This document shows, piece after piece, positions 37,651 through 46,699 of a stretch of DNA of 64,000 bases (positions are counted from its first letter, which is position 1; every line of letters starts with the position of its first letter). The notes below the pieces were generated by a model, which saw only the letters and a list, made by a program, of their open reading frames with translations, searched no databases and was not told where the DNA came from. Made by a program: the position numbers and the translations under genes. The stretch comes from Marine Group II euryarchaeote MED-G38. GTDB taxonomy: Archaea > Thermoplasmatota > Poseidoniia > Poseidoniales > Thalassarchaeaceae. Location: assembly GCA_002457145.1 (NCBI GenBank), contig NTJP01000003.1:1-64000 (forward strand). Reading direction: 5' to 3'.

Positions 37651-38637
37651 TTATTGTATTACAGGAACAACAACTTCACCCAATATTTTTCTCATTACAT
37701 GCTGTCCAGTGACGCCCCTTATCTTTGACTCTGGCTTGAGCACAATTCTATGGCTTACAACTTGGAGTGCTATATTCTTTATATCATCTGGAATTACATA
37801 ATCTCTTCCATCAATCGCAGCTGAAGCTCTACAAGTCTTGAATAAAGACTGACTGGCACGAGGAGAAGCTCCTGTAATTATTCTATGATCTTCCCTAGTT
37901 CTCCATACAAGTTCAACGATATACGACATTATGGCAGGATCAACATGCACTGTTTCGAGTGCTTTCTGCATTGCTACAACTTTATTTGGAGAAGTAATTT
38001 TATCAGTTTCATGGTCATCTTTACCTCGCAATTTCCTTCTTTGAAGTATTGCCTTTTCCTCTTGGCGATTTGGATAACCCATACTCATTTTCATCAAGAA
38101 ACGGTCCATTTGAGCTTCTGGTAAAGGATATGTCCCCTCCTGCTCAATTGGATTCTGTGTTGCCATGGTGACGAAAGGAGCTGGTAATTTATGAGTAATT
38201 CCCTCAATCGTTACTTGTTTTTCTTCCATTGCTTCTAAAAGGGCTGCTTGAGTCTTAGGTGGTGCTCGGTTTATTTCATCTGCCAGAAGGATATTTGTAA
38301 AGAGAGGACCAGGTCTTAATTTGAATTCACCCGCTTGCTGATCGTACATATATGTCCCCATAATATCTGCAGGAAGTAAATCTGGAGTAAATTGTACTCT
38401 TTTGAACTTACATCCCAATGCTGTAGCAAATGTGTTAGCCATTAATGTCTTAGCAGTTCCAGGTACATCTTCTATGAGGATATTTCCATTTGAGAGGATT
38501 CCAACCGCGATTCTTCTAAGATTTTCTTGTTTCCCAATAATGACTTTAGAAACTTCATTCATTAATGAATTTGATATCTGTGAAACGGTATTTATTAGTT
38601 CTCTAGATTTAGGATTACTACCATTCCCCATCGTCAT
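37651..38637 (-). CDS. MoxR-family AAA+ ATPase
   Basis: Walker A EDVPGTAKTLMANTF, Walker B ILLADEINRAPPKTQ, the sensor region MATQNPIEQEGTYPLPEAQ and Arg-finger region RFLMKMSMGYP are all visible. This is the standard MoxR/RavA group of chaperone-like ATPases, which often act with VWA-domain partners. No VWA or DUF58 gene is next to it here. The ATG at 38637 is used; a GTG at 38643 is in frame. It lies 34 nt upstream of the second parA. Confidence 0.9.
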   Translation of the reverse strand: MTMGNGSNPKSRELINTVSQISNSLMNEVSKVIIGKQENLRRIAVGILSNGNILIEDVPGTAKTLMANTFATALGCKFKRVQFTPDLLPADIMGTYMYDQQAGEFKLRPGPLFTNILLADEINRAPPKTQAALLEAMEEKQVTIEGITHKLPAPFVTMATQNPIEQEGTYPLPEAQMDRFLMKMSMGYPNRQEEKAILQRRKLRGKDDHETDKITSPNKVVAMQKALETVHVDPAIMSYIVELVWRTREDHRIITGASPRASQSLFKTCRASAAIDGRDYVIPDDIKNIALQVVSHRIVLKPESKIRGVTGQHVMRKILGEVVVPVIQ

Positions 38638-38717
38638 TGCCACATCACCAATAACATAAGCCCACTTTATTCACTACTTGAGTCTTCGGTGTTAATGAAC
38701 TACTGCTTCATCATCAT

Positions 38718-40496
38718 TCATCTTCCCCAAAAGTGATCTTCTTTACGATGAATAAGCATTAATTCTTCTAAAATTTCCTTTTCAATAGGAGTCAAATCCA
38801 TTTTTATTAATTTTATTGCATGTGATTCTGGAACATCAACTAATAATTCATCTCCTTCTTCAATTTGTCTTCCAATAGTCACACCGTCAACTGAAATCGC
38901 AACCTCTGAACCTTGCTCAGATTGTTTCATACTATCTTGTCCTGATCTAATTGACTTTATTCTCCCTATTCTCTTACCATCTTTTAGTAGCCTTTGTCCA
39001 ACATGAATTCTCCCTCCTAGTACTCTAACGCCGACAACTGCTGGTTTAGAGGCTCTGAATGTATGGTCGGGAAGTAATCGTATTCTACCCGGATATACAA
39101 CATCTTCTCTATTTTCTTCCTCTATTTCCTTTTTCCTAAGCTCAACCCATTCTTCATGCTCATCAAGTATTCTGTAAATAATATCTGAATTGATATATTT
39201 AATTTTATTTTCCGATTTCTCTATTTCATTTTTCGCATCAATGAGTATATCTGTACTAAATGCCATAATTATTCTATGGAAAGGATCCTGAGATGTTTCC
39301 ACACTTCTTACGTCTTTTCTGCTAACTTTTCCTATACTGGCACTACGAATCGGAACTCCAATACTTTCTAATTCCTTAGCCAGAGCCTCTAATCCTCCAA
39401 CAGTGTCAGATTTTATACAAACCCCCTCCTCACTTAATTCAATAGATAATTTAGATTCATTATTTGCGTTTTTTATTGCAATTCTTTTTTCTTCTTCATT
39501 ATTTACAACTCTAATTGTAGTTCCTGCTAGAACTCCTTCTAAATTCACTCCACTTATTTTTAAACCAGCTGCAGCATAAATAATATCCGTGTCGTCCCAT
39601 CTGTTTCCTGCGTCTCTCATTTCACTCATGCCACGAGGACTAAACATGCCCTTTACTCGTGTAGATGTACCTCCTTCATTGGTAACTAATACTATTTCAT
39701 CTCCCTTTTTTATCGAACCTCGGTGTAAAATGATATCCAAGGTTTTCCCCAAACCTCTTTCTTCTTTAACTTCCAGAACAGTCCCTTCACCAGATCCTTC
39801 AATATCTGATAATTTTTCAGATAAATAACGTTCTGCTAATCCAATTACTACAGCTAATAAATCTTGAATACCCTCTCCTTCTCTAGCAGATATTGGTACG
39901 AGCGCAATTTCTTTTGTAAAATCCTTAACTCTATCATATCTTTCGACATTAAAGTCATATTCGGCCAATTGTCCAACTATTTTCCAGTATTTTTCTTCGA
40001 ATATTGCCATAGCATCTTTTGTTTGTTGTTTTAGTGAGTATGCCATAGGTCTATTAGATTCTGAACTCCATCCATGTAACCTATCAACTTTATTTGCCGC
40101 CAATACAAATGGAGTTTTAGAATTCTTCAAAATACGTAATGATTCTATAGTCTGAGGTTTACATCCTTCTGAAATATCGACTATCAGGATTGCTATATCG
40201 GCTAAAGCACCTCCTCTAGAACGTAATGCAGAAAATGATTGATGACCAGGAGTATCTATGAATAATAATCCAGGAGAATCAAATGTTTTTCCCCCTAACA
40301 ATGGTCCACATAAATTATTGAGTATTATTGCCGGAACTTCAGTAGCACCTATGTGTTGTGTGATTCCGCCAGCCTCTCTATCCATTACAGATGATCTAGC
40401 CTTGTTTCCTAATGATCTAACATGATCTAATAAAGATGTTTTTCCATGATCTACATGACCTAGTATTGCGATGATTGGTTGTCTAGTTTTATCCAC
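38718..40496 (-). CDS. infB: Translation initiation factor aIF5B (IF-2 homolog)
   Basis: G-domain motifs GHVDHGKTSLLD, DTPGHQSF and NKVD are followed by the elongated four-domain structure of archaeal IF5B; the length of 592 is normal for archaea. The GTG start at 40496 is preceded by GGTGAT. It promotes subunit joining. It follows ndk on the same strand and is the last gene of the L7Ae/S28e/L24e/Ndk/IF5B cluster. Confidence 0.95.
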   Translation of the reverse strand: MDKTRQPIIAILGHVDHGKTSLLDHVRSLGNKARSSVMDREAGGITQHIGATEVPAIILNNLCGPLLGGKTFDSPGLLFIDTPGHQSFSALRSRGGALADIAILIVDISEGCKPQTIESLRILKNSKTPFVLAANKVDRLHGWSSESNRPMAYSLKQQTKDAMAIFEEKYWKIVGQLAEYDFNVERYDRVKDFTKEIALVPISAREGEGIQDLLAVVIGLAERYLSEKLSDIEGSGEGTVLEVKEERGLGKTLDIILHRGSIKKGDEIVLVTNEGGTSTRVKGMFSPRGMSEMRDAGNRWDDTDIIYAAAGLKISGVNLEGVLAGTTIRVVNNEEEKRIAIKNANNESKLSIELSEEGVCIKSDTVGGLEALAKELESIGVPIRSASIGKVSRKDVRSVETSQDPFHRIIMAFSTDILIDAKNEIEKSENKIKYINSDIIYRILDEHEEWVELRKKEIEEENREDVVYPGRIRLLPDHTFRASKPAVVGVRVLGGRIHVGQRLLKDGKRIGRIKSIRSGQDSMKQSEQGSEVAISVDGVTIGRQIEEGDELLVDVPESHAIKLIKMDLTPIEKEILEELMLIHRKEDHFWGR

Positions 40497-40532
40497 TTAA
40501 TCACCTTCATAATTCCCACTCTTTATCGAAAT

Positions 40533-40988
40533 TTATTCATATATTTGTGATTCAGCATCCCTTCGCCATTCCGAAAGACCATTTGGAAACCATAATTCTA
40601 ATTCAAATTTAGCAGTTTCTTCTCCATCTGAACCATGAATTATATTGTGTCCAATATCCATGGCTAAATCACCACGTATTGTTCCAGGTGAAGCTTCTCT
40701 GCCGTTAGTAGGGCCAATTATATTTCTAGCTACTTTAATTGCTTCAACACCTGTCCAAGCCATTGCAACTACTGGCCCAGATGTGATAAATTTAATCAAT
40801 CCAGAATAGAATGGACGATCTTTGTGGATAGCATAATGTTCCTCTGCAACTTTAGAAGAAGGAATTAGCTGCCTCAAGCCCACCAATCTTAATCCTTTAT
40901 TCTCAAAACGAGTAATTATTTCTCCAACTAAACCCCTTTGTACACCATCAGGTTTTATCATAATGTAAGTTGTCTGCATACCTTCCAT
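40533..40988 (-). CDS. ndk: Nucleoside diphosphate kinase
   Basis: The NDK signature is clear: [16 protein letters not shown] near the start and [13 protein letters not shown] with the phosphorylated His. Length 151 is normal. It balances nucleoside triphosphates. The ATG at 40988 or the next ATG at 40979 could be the start. It belongs to the conserved archaeal ribosomal cluster upstream of aIF5B. Confidence 0.97.
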   Translation of the reverse strand: MEGMQTTYIMIKPDGVQRGLVGEIITRFENKGLRLVGLRQLIPSSKVAEEHYAIHKDRPFYSGLIKFITSGPVVAMAWTGVEAIKVARNIIGPTNGREASPGTIRGDLAMDIGHNIIHGSDGEETAKFELELWFPNGLSEWRRDAESQIYE

Positions 40989-41092
40989 ATTCTGCCCGAC
41001 AAACCTCCCCTATTTCAACGCAAAGCACAAGTTAATGCTTATTATGCCCAAAGCGCCGAATTATTGATTTATCATAAGTCTCTCGTGGTGGT

Positions 41093-41539
41093 ATGCGAAT
41101 ACTGTCTACTGTGTTAATTACTTTGATATTGATGTCTTCAGGTTGTTTATCAGATGTTGAAGATACAATTAACCCTGAAAAGGAACTATTCGAAGATACA
41201 ATATTTATCGATGAAGATGGACATATGAAATTAACTTGGACTATTGACAGTATTCAAACCATTCGAATAACATTAGAACTTTTGGATGGGCCAAATATCG
41301 ATTTATATACGATGAGTGAGGCAAATTATGCAGATTACGAAGAATGTGAACCATTCAATTATTACTCCCAACTTAGTGATCCAAATACGTCGAATACAAA
41401 TATAGAAGTAAATGTAGAACCAGGAACTTATGTCACGGTAATAGACAATACAGATTGTGGCGACAGTGCACCTCCTGACCAATTTCCTATAGATGAAAAT
41501 GATAGAGCTAGAGTACAATATAAAATTACAGCACAGTAA
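41093..41539 (+). CDS. Predicted lipoprotein, 148 aa
   Basis: A lipoprotein signal (MRILSTVLITLILMSSGC) with the lipobox Cys18 starts the protein. The rest is acidic and beta-rich, with three later Cys, and recalls small jelly-roll or PPC-like modules (NTNIEVNVEPGTYVTVIDN). A TATA-like box near 41065-41075 is about 25 nt before the ATG. It lies on the opposite strand inside the L7Ae-S28e-L24e-Ndk-aIF5B cluster. Confidence 0.7.
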   Translation: MRILSTVLITLILMSSGCLSDVEDTINPEKELFEDTIFIDEDGHMKLTWTIDSIQTIRITLELLDGPNIDLYTMSEANYADYEECEPFNYYSQLSDPNTSNTNIEVNVEPGTYVTVIDNTDCGDSAPPDQFPIDENDRARVQYKITAQ

Positions 41540-41556
41540 TTTTTAATAGAATAAAA

Positions 41557-41748
41557 TTACTTAATTCCGCCCTTTTCATAGCGCTGTGTCCACTTCATTC
41601 TTCGAGGATTACGTTTTAATTTTAATGAATTTTTCCGAGCTTTACTATCCTTAAACCACATAACAGAACCATCTCTTCTGACAAACATCATTCCTGTGCC
41701 AGGTTCTATTTCTTCATGGCTGAAACTGCAAATTCTTCTTTCTGGCAT
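41557..41748 (-). CDS. rpl24e: Ribosomal protein L24e (zinc ribbon mostly lost)
   Basis: The L24e core is visible: CSFSHEEIEPGTGMMFVRRD, then KRNPRRMKWTQRYEKG. Typical archaeal proteins hold zinc with four Cys (CSFC and FCSSKC); only the first Cys is left here, the others being Ser, Lys and Ala. Eukaryotic L24 shows a similar CSFS variant. The 63-residue length is normal. It follows S28e by 8 nt. Confidence 0.9.
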   Translation of the reverse strand: MPERRICSFSHEEIEPGTGMMFVRRDGSVMWFKDSKARKNSLKLKRNPRRMKWTQRYEKGGIK

Positions 41749-41756
41749 AAATACAC

Positions 41757-41975
41757 CTACCTAGTTCCTAAGCGACGAGCCTCTCGTCCTGTATCTCTGA
41801 GCATCAAAACATCTCCTACTCTTATCGGACCAACTACATTTCTAGCTATAATCCTTCCAATATCCCTTGGATTATTCGAATCGTTGACTCTTACTTTTAC
41901 TTGAGTTGCTTCACCAGTCATACCAGTTCTTCCTACAATTTCTACAACTTCTGCAGGCCATGCTTCTTTTGCCAT
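41757..41975 (-). CDS. rps28e: Ribosomal protein S28e
   Basis: The S28e pattern is clear: [38 protein letters not shown] and the conserved C-terminal [11 protein letters not shown]. It sits in the standard archaeal order between L7Ae and L24e. Length 72 is normal. Confidence 0.96.
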   Translation of the reverse strand: MAKEAWPAEVVEIVGRTGMTGEATQVKVRVNDSNNPRDIGRIIARNVVGPIRVGDVLMLRDTGREARRLGTR

Positions 41976-41996
41976 TTCTCATCTCTCCTAAGTTAA

Positions 41997-42377
41997 TTAA
42001 TTTGATAGTGTTTCAAAGTGGCCTTTTATTTCTTCAAATCTATCCTTAGCATCTTTTTCCATAGTCATTATTGCTACTGCAGCTGTTTTTGTTCCAGTAC
42101 TCATACCAGCAGCTTCAGCAAGATATGTCTGATCGGCAACATAAATATAGGGTATTTCTTTTTCCTTACAAATCATTGGAATGTGTGCCAGTAATTCACC
42201 AGGACTAACATTTTCTGCCATCACTATCATTAGAGCAGTACCTCTTTCCGCAGCCTTAGTTACTTCATTGGCACCCTTTTTCAAACGGCCCCTTTCATTT
42301 TTACCAATGGCTTTCACCAATTCATAGACGGACTCTTGTATGTCTTGCGGGGTTTCAAAAGATATATGTACACTCAT
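41997..42377 (-). CDS. rpl7ae: Ribosomal protein L7Ae
   Basis: The kink-turn RNA-binding fold is clear: GRLKKGANEVTKAAERG, ALMIVMAENVSPGELLAHIP and KEIPYIYVADQ. In archaea it also joins box C/D and H/ACA guide RNPs and RNase P. Length 126 is normal. It is the first gene of the cluster. Confidence 0.96.
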   Translation of the reverse strand: MSVHISFETPQDIQESVYELVKAIGKNERGRLKKGANEVTKAAERGTALMIVMAENVSPGELLAHIPMICKEKEIPYIYVADQTYLAEAAGMSTGTKTAAVAIMTMEKDAKDRFEEIKGHFETLSN

Positions 42378-42452
42378 TAGATAATCTCCTCATGTAGGTA
42401 AGTCCGCGCACGACATGGCTGATATAAACGCAACGCATTGGAAATAATATAT

Positions 42453-43388
42453 CTAAATTATCTCTAATAGTTGTTTTATGCCTCTGTAAAGAGCTGGAGC
42501 ACAAGAAACCAACCCTCTTGGATTTGATAACGAATTCGTACTATGTACTCCATCTACATGATTTGCAAGTTTTGAAATTGCTCCCCCAGTAAATAATCCA
42601 TGAGTACATGCAGCATGCACTTCTACAGCACCCTGTCGACGCAAAGCATCACTTGCTCTGCAAATTGTTCCTCCGGTACTAATCATATCATCAACTATGG
42701 CTACTATCTTATCTGAAACGTCTAAATCTTTTGGAGTATGTTCGATTGTATGGGCATCTATCCTTTTCTTTTCAAGGTATGAAAATTCACACCCTATGAG
42801 TTTTGCAACTTTAGATGCTCTGTCTATTGCCCCTTTATCAGGACTTAGTATAAAATCAGGACCTACTTCTTTTTGTAATTTTTCTGCTATTTCAGTCATT
42901 GAACTAACAAACATAATTGGGAAATCTAACCCCTCCATAACTTTCTTTTCATGTAGATCTAAAATTACCATACCATCACAAAAACTCGAGATAACATTTG
43001 CAATTACTCTTGCAGAAATAACTTCTCCCTTTGAAAATCTTTTATCCTGTCTGGAATATCCATAATAAGGAATTGCAAGGATTATTCCTTTTCCTACATC
43101 CTGCAACTTTTGGGGTTCTTCACCCTTTAGATTGGATAAATCACCTTTTCTAACATCTCCAATAGCCTTCAATAATAATATGGTCTTCAAGATATTTGAA
43201 TCAGGATATGTATTAGAAACTAAAATTACAGGTTCAGACCTAATTCTATCTATTTCTTCACTGGGGACTCTAACATATCCCTCTCCATCAGGAAATTTTC
43301 TGTCTTCAAGTCTGATGTAGTCCATTTTCATTATTTCTGCTAATGATTCTGCAACATTTTGTCCATTCGAGCCACTAACTACTGGCAT
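42453..43388 (-). CDS. prs: Ribose-phosphate pyrophosphokinase (PRPP synthetase)
   Basis: The protein begins MPVVSGSNGQNVAESLAE as in archaeal Prs and has RKFPDGEGYVR, the YSRQDKRF loop and the PRPP-binding motif KIVAIVDDMISTGGT. It makes PRPP for nucleotide and amino acid synthesis. The frame extends to 43544, but that extension runs through the tRNA-Ile gene, so 43388 is preferred (ATG 43418 also possible). Confidence 0.93.
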   Translation of the reverse strand: MPVVSGSNGQNVAESLAEIMKMDYIRLEDRKFPDGEGYVRVPSEEIDRIRSEPVILVSNTYPDSNILKTILLLKAIGDVRKGDLSNLKGEEPQKLQDVGKGIILAIPYYGYSRQDKRFSKGEVISARVIANVISSFCDGMVILDLHEKKVMEGLDFPIMFVSSMTEIAEKLQKEVGPDFILSPDKGAIDRASKVAKLIGCEFSYLEKKRIDAHTIEHTPKDLDVSDKIVAIVDDMISTGGTICRASDALRRQGAVEVHAACTHGLFTGGAISKLANHVDGVHSTNSLSNPRGLVSCAPALYRGIKQLLEII

Positions 43389-43447
43389 ATTAATAATCTC
43401 GAAGTGCAAGTTGTTCATGATTATGCCGATTGTTAATAATTTATTTT

Positions 43448-43525
43448 TGGTGGACATGACAAGATTTGAACTTGCGACCTCCCGGTTATCAGCCGGGTGC
43501 TCCAGCCAGACTAAGCTACACGTCC
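43448..43525 (-). tRNA. tRNA-Ile (anticodon GAU)
   Basis: Acceptor GGACGTG/CATGTCC, anticodon stem CCCGG/CCGGG with loop CTGATAA giving anticodon GAT, and T-arm GTTCAAAT are visible. The discriminator is A and the 3' CCA is encoded. No intron or long variable arm. It lies 59 nt upstream of the prs start, so the prs promoter must be at or next to its 3' end. Confidence 0.96.
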
Positions 43526-43575
43526 TTGTGTAGTCGTTCGACATGAGTATTGTTTTTGAACACTACTCTAATTAC

Positions 43576-44169
43576 TTACTCACTATCAAAAGATATTTCA
43601 TTACTATTTAATTTCAAATAACTAGGTAATGTTGTCAATCTTTTAGCAGAACATTTTAGTATTATTTCATCCAATCTTGCAGTTGTTCTGGATAATTGTC
43701 CTACTGGAACAATTATTTTTTCTGATAGATTATACTTAGTCTTCATTCTAAAATGTGGCTTTACTACCAATCCTTTGTATGTACGCTTTAGTTTTACCAA
43801 GCCGATCACATTTCCAATATCTGCTCCATCATTATCTAGAACTGCTCTATCGCGTAATTCGTCTGGAGCATATAATTTTTCATCAATCCTTATTGTATTT
43901 CTCCATCTTCTTTGAAGCTCTCTCATCGATTTTGATAATTTTACCCCACCATCAGAACGTATACTATGTACCAATTCCTTTGATAGTGGAGCATATTCAG
44001 CTGGCTTTCTCATATATTCATTGGCAATATTATCAACTACTTGCAATCTCATTGATTTAACATAATCATCACTTGGATGAAATCTTTCTCCAGTGATAAC
44101 TCCTACTAATTTGTCACCAACATAAACTTCTCTTTTTATTAATTCTTGTATTCTATATTCATCATTCAT
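43576..44169 (-). CDS. PRC-barrel-like protein
   Basis: The C-terminal half (PDELRDRAVLDNDGADIGNV, then IIVPVGQLSRTTARLDEII) resembles a PRC-barrel beta domain. The N-terminal half holds VYVGDKLVGVITGERFHPS. PRC-barrel proteins occur in ribosome maturation and other RNA-linked settings; the role here is unknown. The ATG at 44169 follows an AGAGGA Shine-Dalgarno; a TATA box (about 44240-44250) lies about 75 nt upstream, leaving a short leader. The frame reaches 44274 without support. Confidence 0.6.
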   Translation of the reverse strand: MNDEYRIQELIKREVYVGDKLVGVITGERFHPSDDYVKSMRLQVVDNIANEYMRKPAEYAPLSKELVHSIRSDGGVKLSKSMRELQRRWRNTIRIDEKLYAPDELRDRAVLDNDGADIGNVIGLVKLKRTYKGLVVKPHFRMKTKYNLSEKIIVPVGQLSRTTARLDEIILKCSAKRLTTLPSYLKLNSNEISFDSE

Positions 44170-44467
44170 TTTATTTCCTCTGAAAGGCGTTTGTGCATCC
44201 CCGGCATCTTCCTCAAGCAAGCCAAGGTAAGAACGGCACTTATATATATTCCATAAATCATATTGATAATTCAATATAAAAATTTACATATAATTAAATT
44301 TTTCAATTGAAAAATCAATTTTACTTTAATTATTTAAGTGATTATCAGAATTTATTATTTATTGATTAATTGAGAAGTATTTATTGATTAATTGACAAGT
44401 ATTTTATTTGCTAAAACAGAATATCTTCAGAATAGATTGATGAACACTGCCCTCTCACGTATGTCTG
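44170..44467. promoter_or_regulatory. AT-rich divergent regulatory region with palindrome and tandem repeat
   Basis: No gene was found. From minus to plus strand it has a TATA box for the PRC-barrel gene (44240-44250), a perfect 18-bp palindrome ATTTTTCAATTGAAAAAT at 44298-44315, and two tandem 22-bp repeats at 44359-44380 and 44381-44402 that share TTGATTAATTGA and differ at one base. The repeats end about 65 bp before the aminotransferase ATG, so they could be operator sites. Confidence 0.5.
44359..44402. repeat. Two tandem 22-bp repeats (possible operators)
   Basis: Positions 44359-44380 and 44381-44402 are identical except for G/C at their 16th base. Both carry TTGATTAATTGA. They lie between the palindrome and the aminotransferase gene. 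Two adjacent copies with no spacer suggest cooperative protein binding, but no protein is known. Confidence 0.6.
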
Positions 44468-45979
44468 ATGGCATCGGTTCTTGTACAACTCCAAGAAATT
44501 AGGAACAAATCAGGTAAGCCTAATACTATTGGTTTAAATGATAATCTTGTTATTAAATTTAGCAAACTCGATCCTTTACTATGTCAAGCGATAGATGAAG
44601 CCGTGATTAACCAAGATGCCCTGATAGAGAACTTTGGTACGGATATTCTAGATATGGAAGAATCTAAGTTAATCCCATTACTACAAGAAGACTATGTAAA
44701 TTTTTATTCTAAAGACACCATTAATCCCTACGTCGCCATTTCAGCACGAGGCCCATGGATTATTACATCCCACGGAGCAGTTCTTCATGATAATGGAGGT
44801 TACGGTATGCTTGGTATGGGACACGGCCCAGATATAATTATGTCAGCTATGAAAGAAAACTGGGTCATGGCTAATGTGATGACTCCGTCTTTCAGTCATA
44901 AAAAACTATCAGATAGTCTAAAAAAAGAGGTAGGACATAAAAGGGGAAATTGTCCTTTTGATAAATTTGTATGTCTAAACAGTGGTTCCGAATCAGTAAC
45001 AATTTCTCTTCGAATATCTGATGTTAATTCTTACAATATGACCTCCAAAGGAGGTCTTCATGAAGGAAAAAATACAAAATTATTGGCACTTACTCATGGT
45101 TTTCATGGACGTACAGACAGGCCAGCCCAGATATCAGATTCCTGTAAATCCAAATATGACTCAAAACTTGCTAGTTTTCGTGATAGAGACAATCTTATAC
45201 TTGTTGATCCTAATGATACTATTGGGCTCCGAGATGCTTTTTCGCGAGCTAACGATAATGGAGATTTCATAGAACTAATGGCCATTGAGCCTGTTATGGG
45301 CGAAGGGAACCCTGGACTATGCGTTACTCGAGAATTTTATGATGAAGCGCGTAGATTATGTAATGAAAATGGTACTTTATTATTGGTTGACTCTATACAG
45401 GCCGGTATACGTGGACAAGGTTGCTTAAGTATAGTTGATTATGTTGGGTTTGAAGATTGCGAAGCTCCCGATATGGAAACATGGTCAAAAGCTATTAATG
45501 CAGGGCAATATCCTTTATCTGTAGTCGGTTTAAGCCAAAGAGCTGCTAACCTATATGCGGTTGGAATATATGGAAATACAATGACAACAAATCCTAGGGC
45601 TTTAGAAACAGCTGTCGCTGTTTTGGACAGTATTACTCCCAAATTAAGAAAAAATATTGTCGATAGAGGTTTAGAATTTTTAGAAAAATTAAATAAGCTC
45701 TCAGAAGAATTACCTGGTTGTATTACCAAAGTACAGGGAACTGGATTATTGCTAAGTGCAGAACTCGATCCAAAACGATTCAAAGTTGTTGGCCCAGAAT
45801 TAGTTGAAGAATGGTGTCGTCGCCATGGACTTGGGATAATTCATGGAGGGGAAAATGCAATCCGCTTTACTCCTCATTTTAAACTAACATCTGCAGAAAT
45901 AGATTTAATAATCTCTATTATCAAAGAAGCATTGATTCATTTTTCCGCACCAGAGATTGTTGAACCATTATTAGTCTAA
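44468..45979 (+). CDS. Class III aminotransferase (PLP)
   Basis: The PLP fold is visible: GSESVTISLRISD, HGFHGRTDRPAQ, EPVMGEGNPG, LLLVDSIQAG (Asp contacting PLP) and the Lys motif METWSKAINAGQYPLSVVG. The family moves amino groups from omega- or gamma-amino donors. The protein is long (503 residues) because of an N-terminal part of about 80 residues with no match. The substrate cannot be named. It is followed 8 nt later by an unknown gene, likely the same transcript. Confidence 0.85.
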   Translation: MASVLVQLQEIRNKSGKPNTIGLNDNLVIKFSKLDPLLCQAIDEAVINQDALIENFGTDILDMEESKLIPLLQEDYVNFYSKDTINPYVAISARGPWIITSHGAVLHDNGGYGMLGMGHGPDIIMSAMKENWVMANVMTPSFSHKKLSDSLKKEVGHKRGNCPFDKFVCLNSGSESVTISLRISDVNSYNMTSKGGLHEGKNTKLLALTHGFHGRTDRPAQISDSCKSKYDSKLASFRDRDNLILVDPNDTIGLRDAFSRANDNGDFIELMAIEPVMGEGNPGLCVTREFYDEARRLCNENGTLLLVDSIQAGIRGQGCLSIVDYVGFEDCEAPDMETWSKAINAGQYPLSVVGLSQRAANLYAVGIYGNTMTTNPRALETAVAVLDSITPKLRKNIVDRGLEFLEKLNKLSEELPGCITKVQGTGLLLSAELDPKRFKVVGPELVEEWCRRHGLGIIHGGENAIRFTPHFKLTSAEIDLIISIIKEALIHFSAPEIVEPLLV

Positions 45980-45987
45980 GTGGTAAA

Positions 45988-46662
45988 ATGACCATAGAAG
46001 TAAATATCATAGGAGAAAATGATTATTTTTACGAAGCTCTGAAAGACAGACTCATTAGAGCAGGTATTTTAATTGTTGAAAAACCAAAACTTTCAACAAT
46101 AAAAATTGGATTAGATACGGATAAGGATGTTGACATACTAATAGTACCCGGATTAACTAGTAATACCAACTCTAGATTAGTAATTTCAATTTACGATTTA
46201 TTAATACCTGAAGGTAAAAATAAATGGGGTTCAGATATATTATTCGAATGGTTAGAAAATATTAAGAAAAATAATAACAAACCTTTGAATGTTGATGCAA
46301 TTCATTACTGGGTTCATATAAGAGACGCCATTGAAGCAATATTAGTCCTATTATTATCTGAAGAATCTTCTATTATCAAGGGAAAATTAAATCTTTCCGG
46401 GAGGCGAGCATGGTCCAATGATTCTGTTTTTGAAGAGTTAGAGATGTTATTGTTGAGATATACCAATTCGATTAATTATTCTCATACCCTAGAATCTTTG
46501 TCTAATATTCCGGATCCGGTAAAGAAAAATAAGAAATATATTAGGGAAAGACCTGATTTAAGCCTTCTAGATAAAGAATTATTAAGGGCGGGAGGAGATG
46601 GTTGGCATCCCCTCACGCCTTTGCGTACAGGACTCATGGAATTGCTTGCACAAAACCTTTGA
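45988..46662 (+). CDS. Hypothetical protein, weak SDR-like C-terminal pattern
   Basis: The N-terminal half has Rossmann-like alternation (MTIEVNIIGENDYFYEALKD and DILIVPGLTSNTN) but lacks the GxxGxxG motif. The C-terminal half (YWVHIRDAIEAILVLLL, then GKLNLSGRRAW) resembles the VHVDD region of extended short-chain dehydrogenases/epimerases. It may be a diverged or inactive epimerase. It follows the aminotransferase by 8 nt, so an aminosugar or related pathway is possible. Confidence in function is low. Confidence 0.5.
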   Translation: MTIEVNIIGENDYFYEALKDRLIRAGILIVEKPKLSTIKIGLDTDKDVDILIVPGLTSNTNSRLVISIYDLLIPEGKNKWGSDILFEWLENIKKNNNKPLNVDAIHYWVHIRDAIEAILVLLLSEESSIIKGKLNLSGRRAWSNDSVFEELEMLLLRYTNSINYSHTLESLSNIPDPVKKNKKYIRERPDLSLLDKELLRAGGDGWHPLTPLRTGLMELLAQNL

Positions 46663-46699
46663 ATCCATTCTGAACTATTTTTTAAGGTTAAGAAATTAA

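Noticed and set aside
43389-43544. N-terminal extension of Prs
   Set aside because: It runs through the tRNA-Ile gene, and the protein matches Prs only from 43388.
44440-44502. 20-codon upstream ORF overlapping the aminotransferase start
   Set aside because: It has no good promoter spacing or conservation evidence and overlaps the real gene in another frame.
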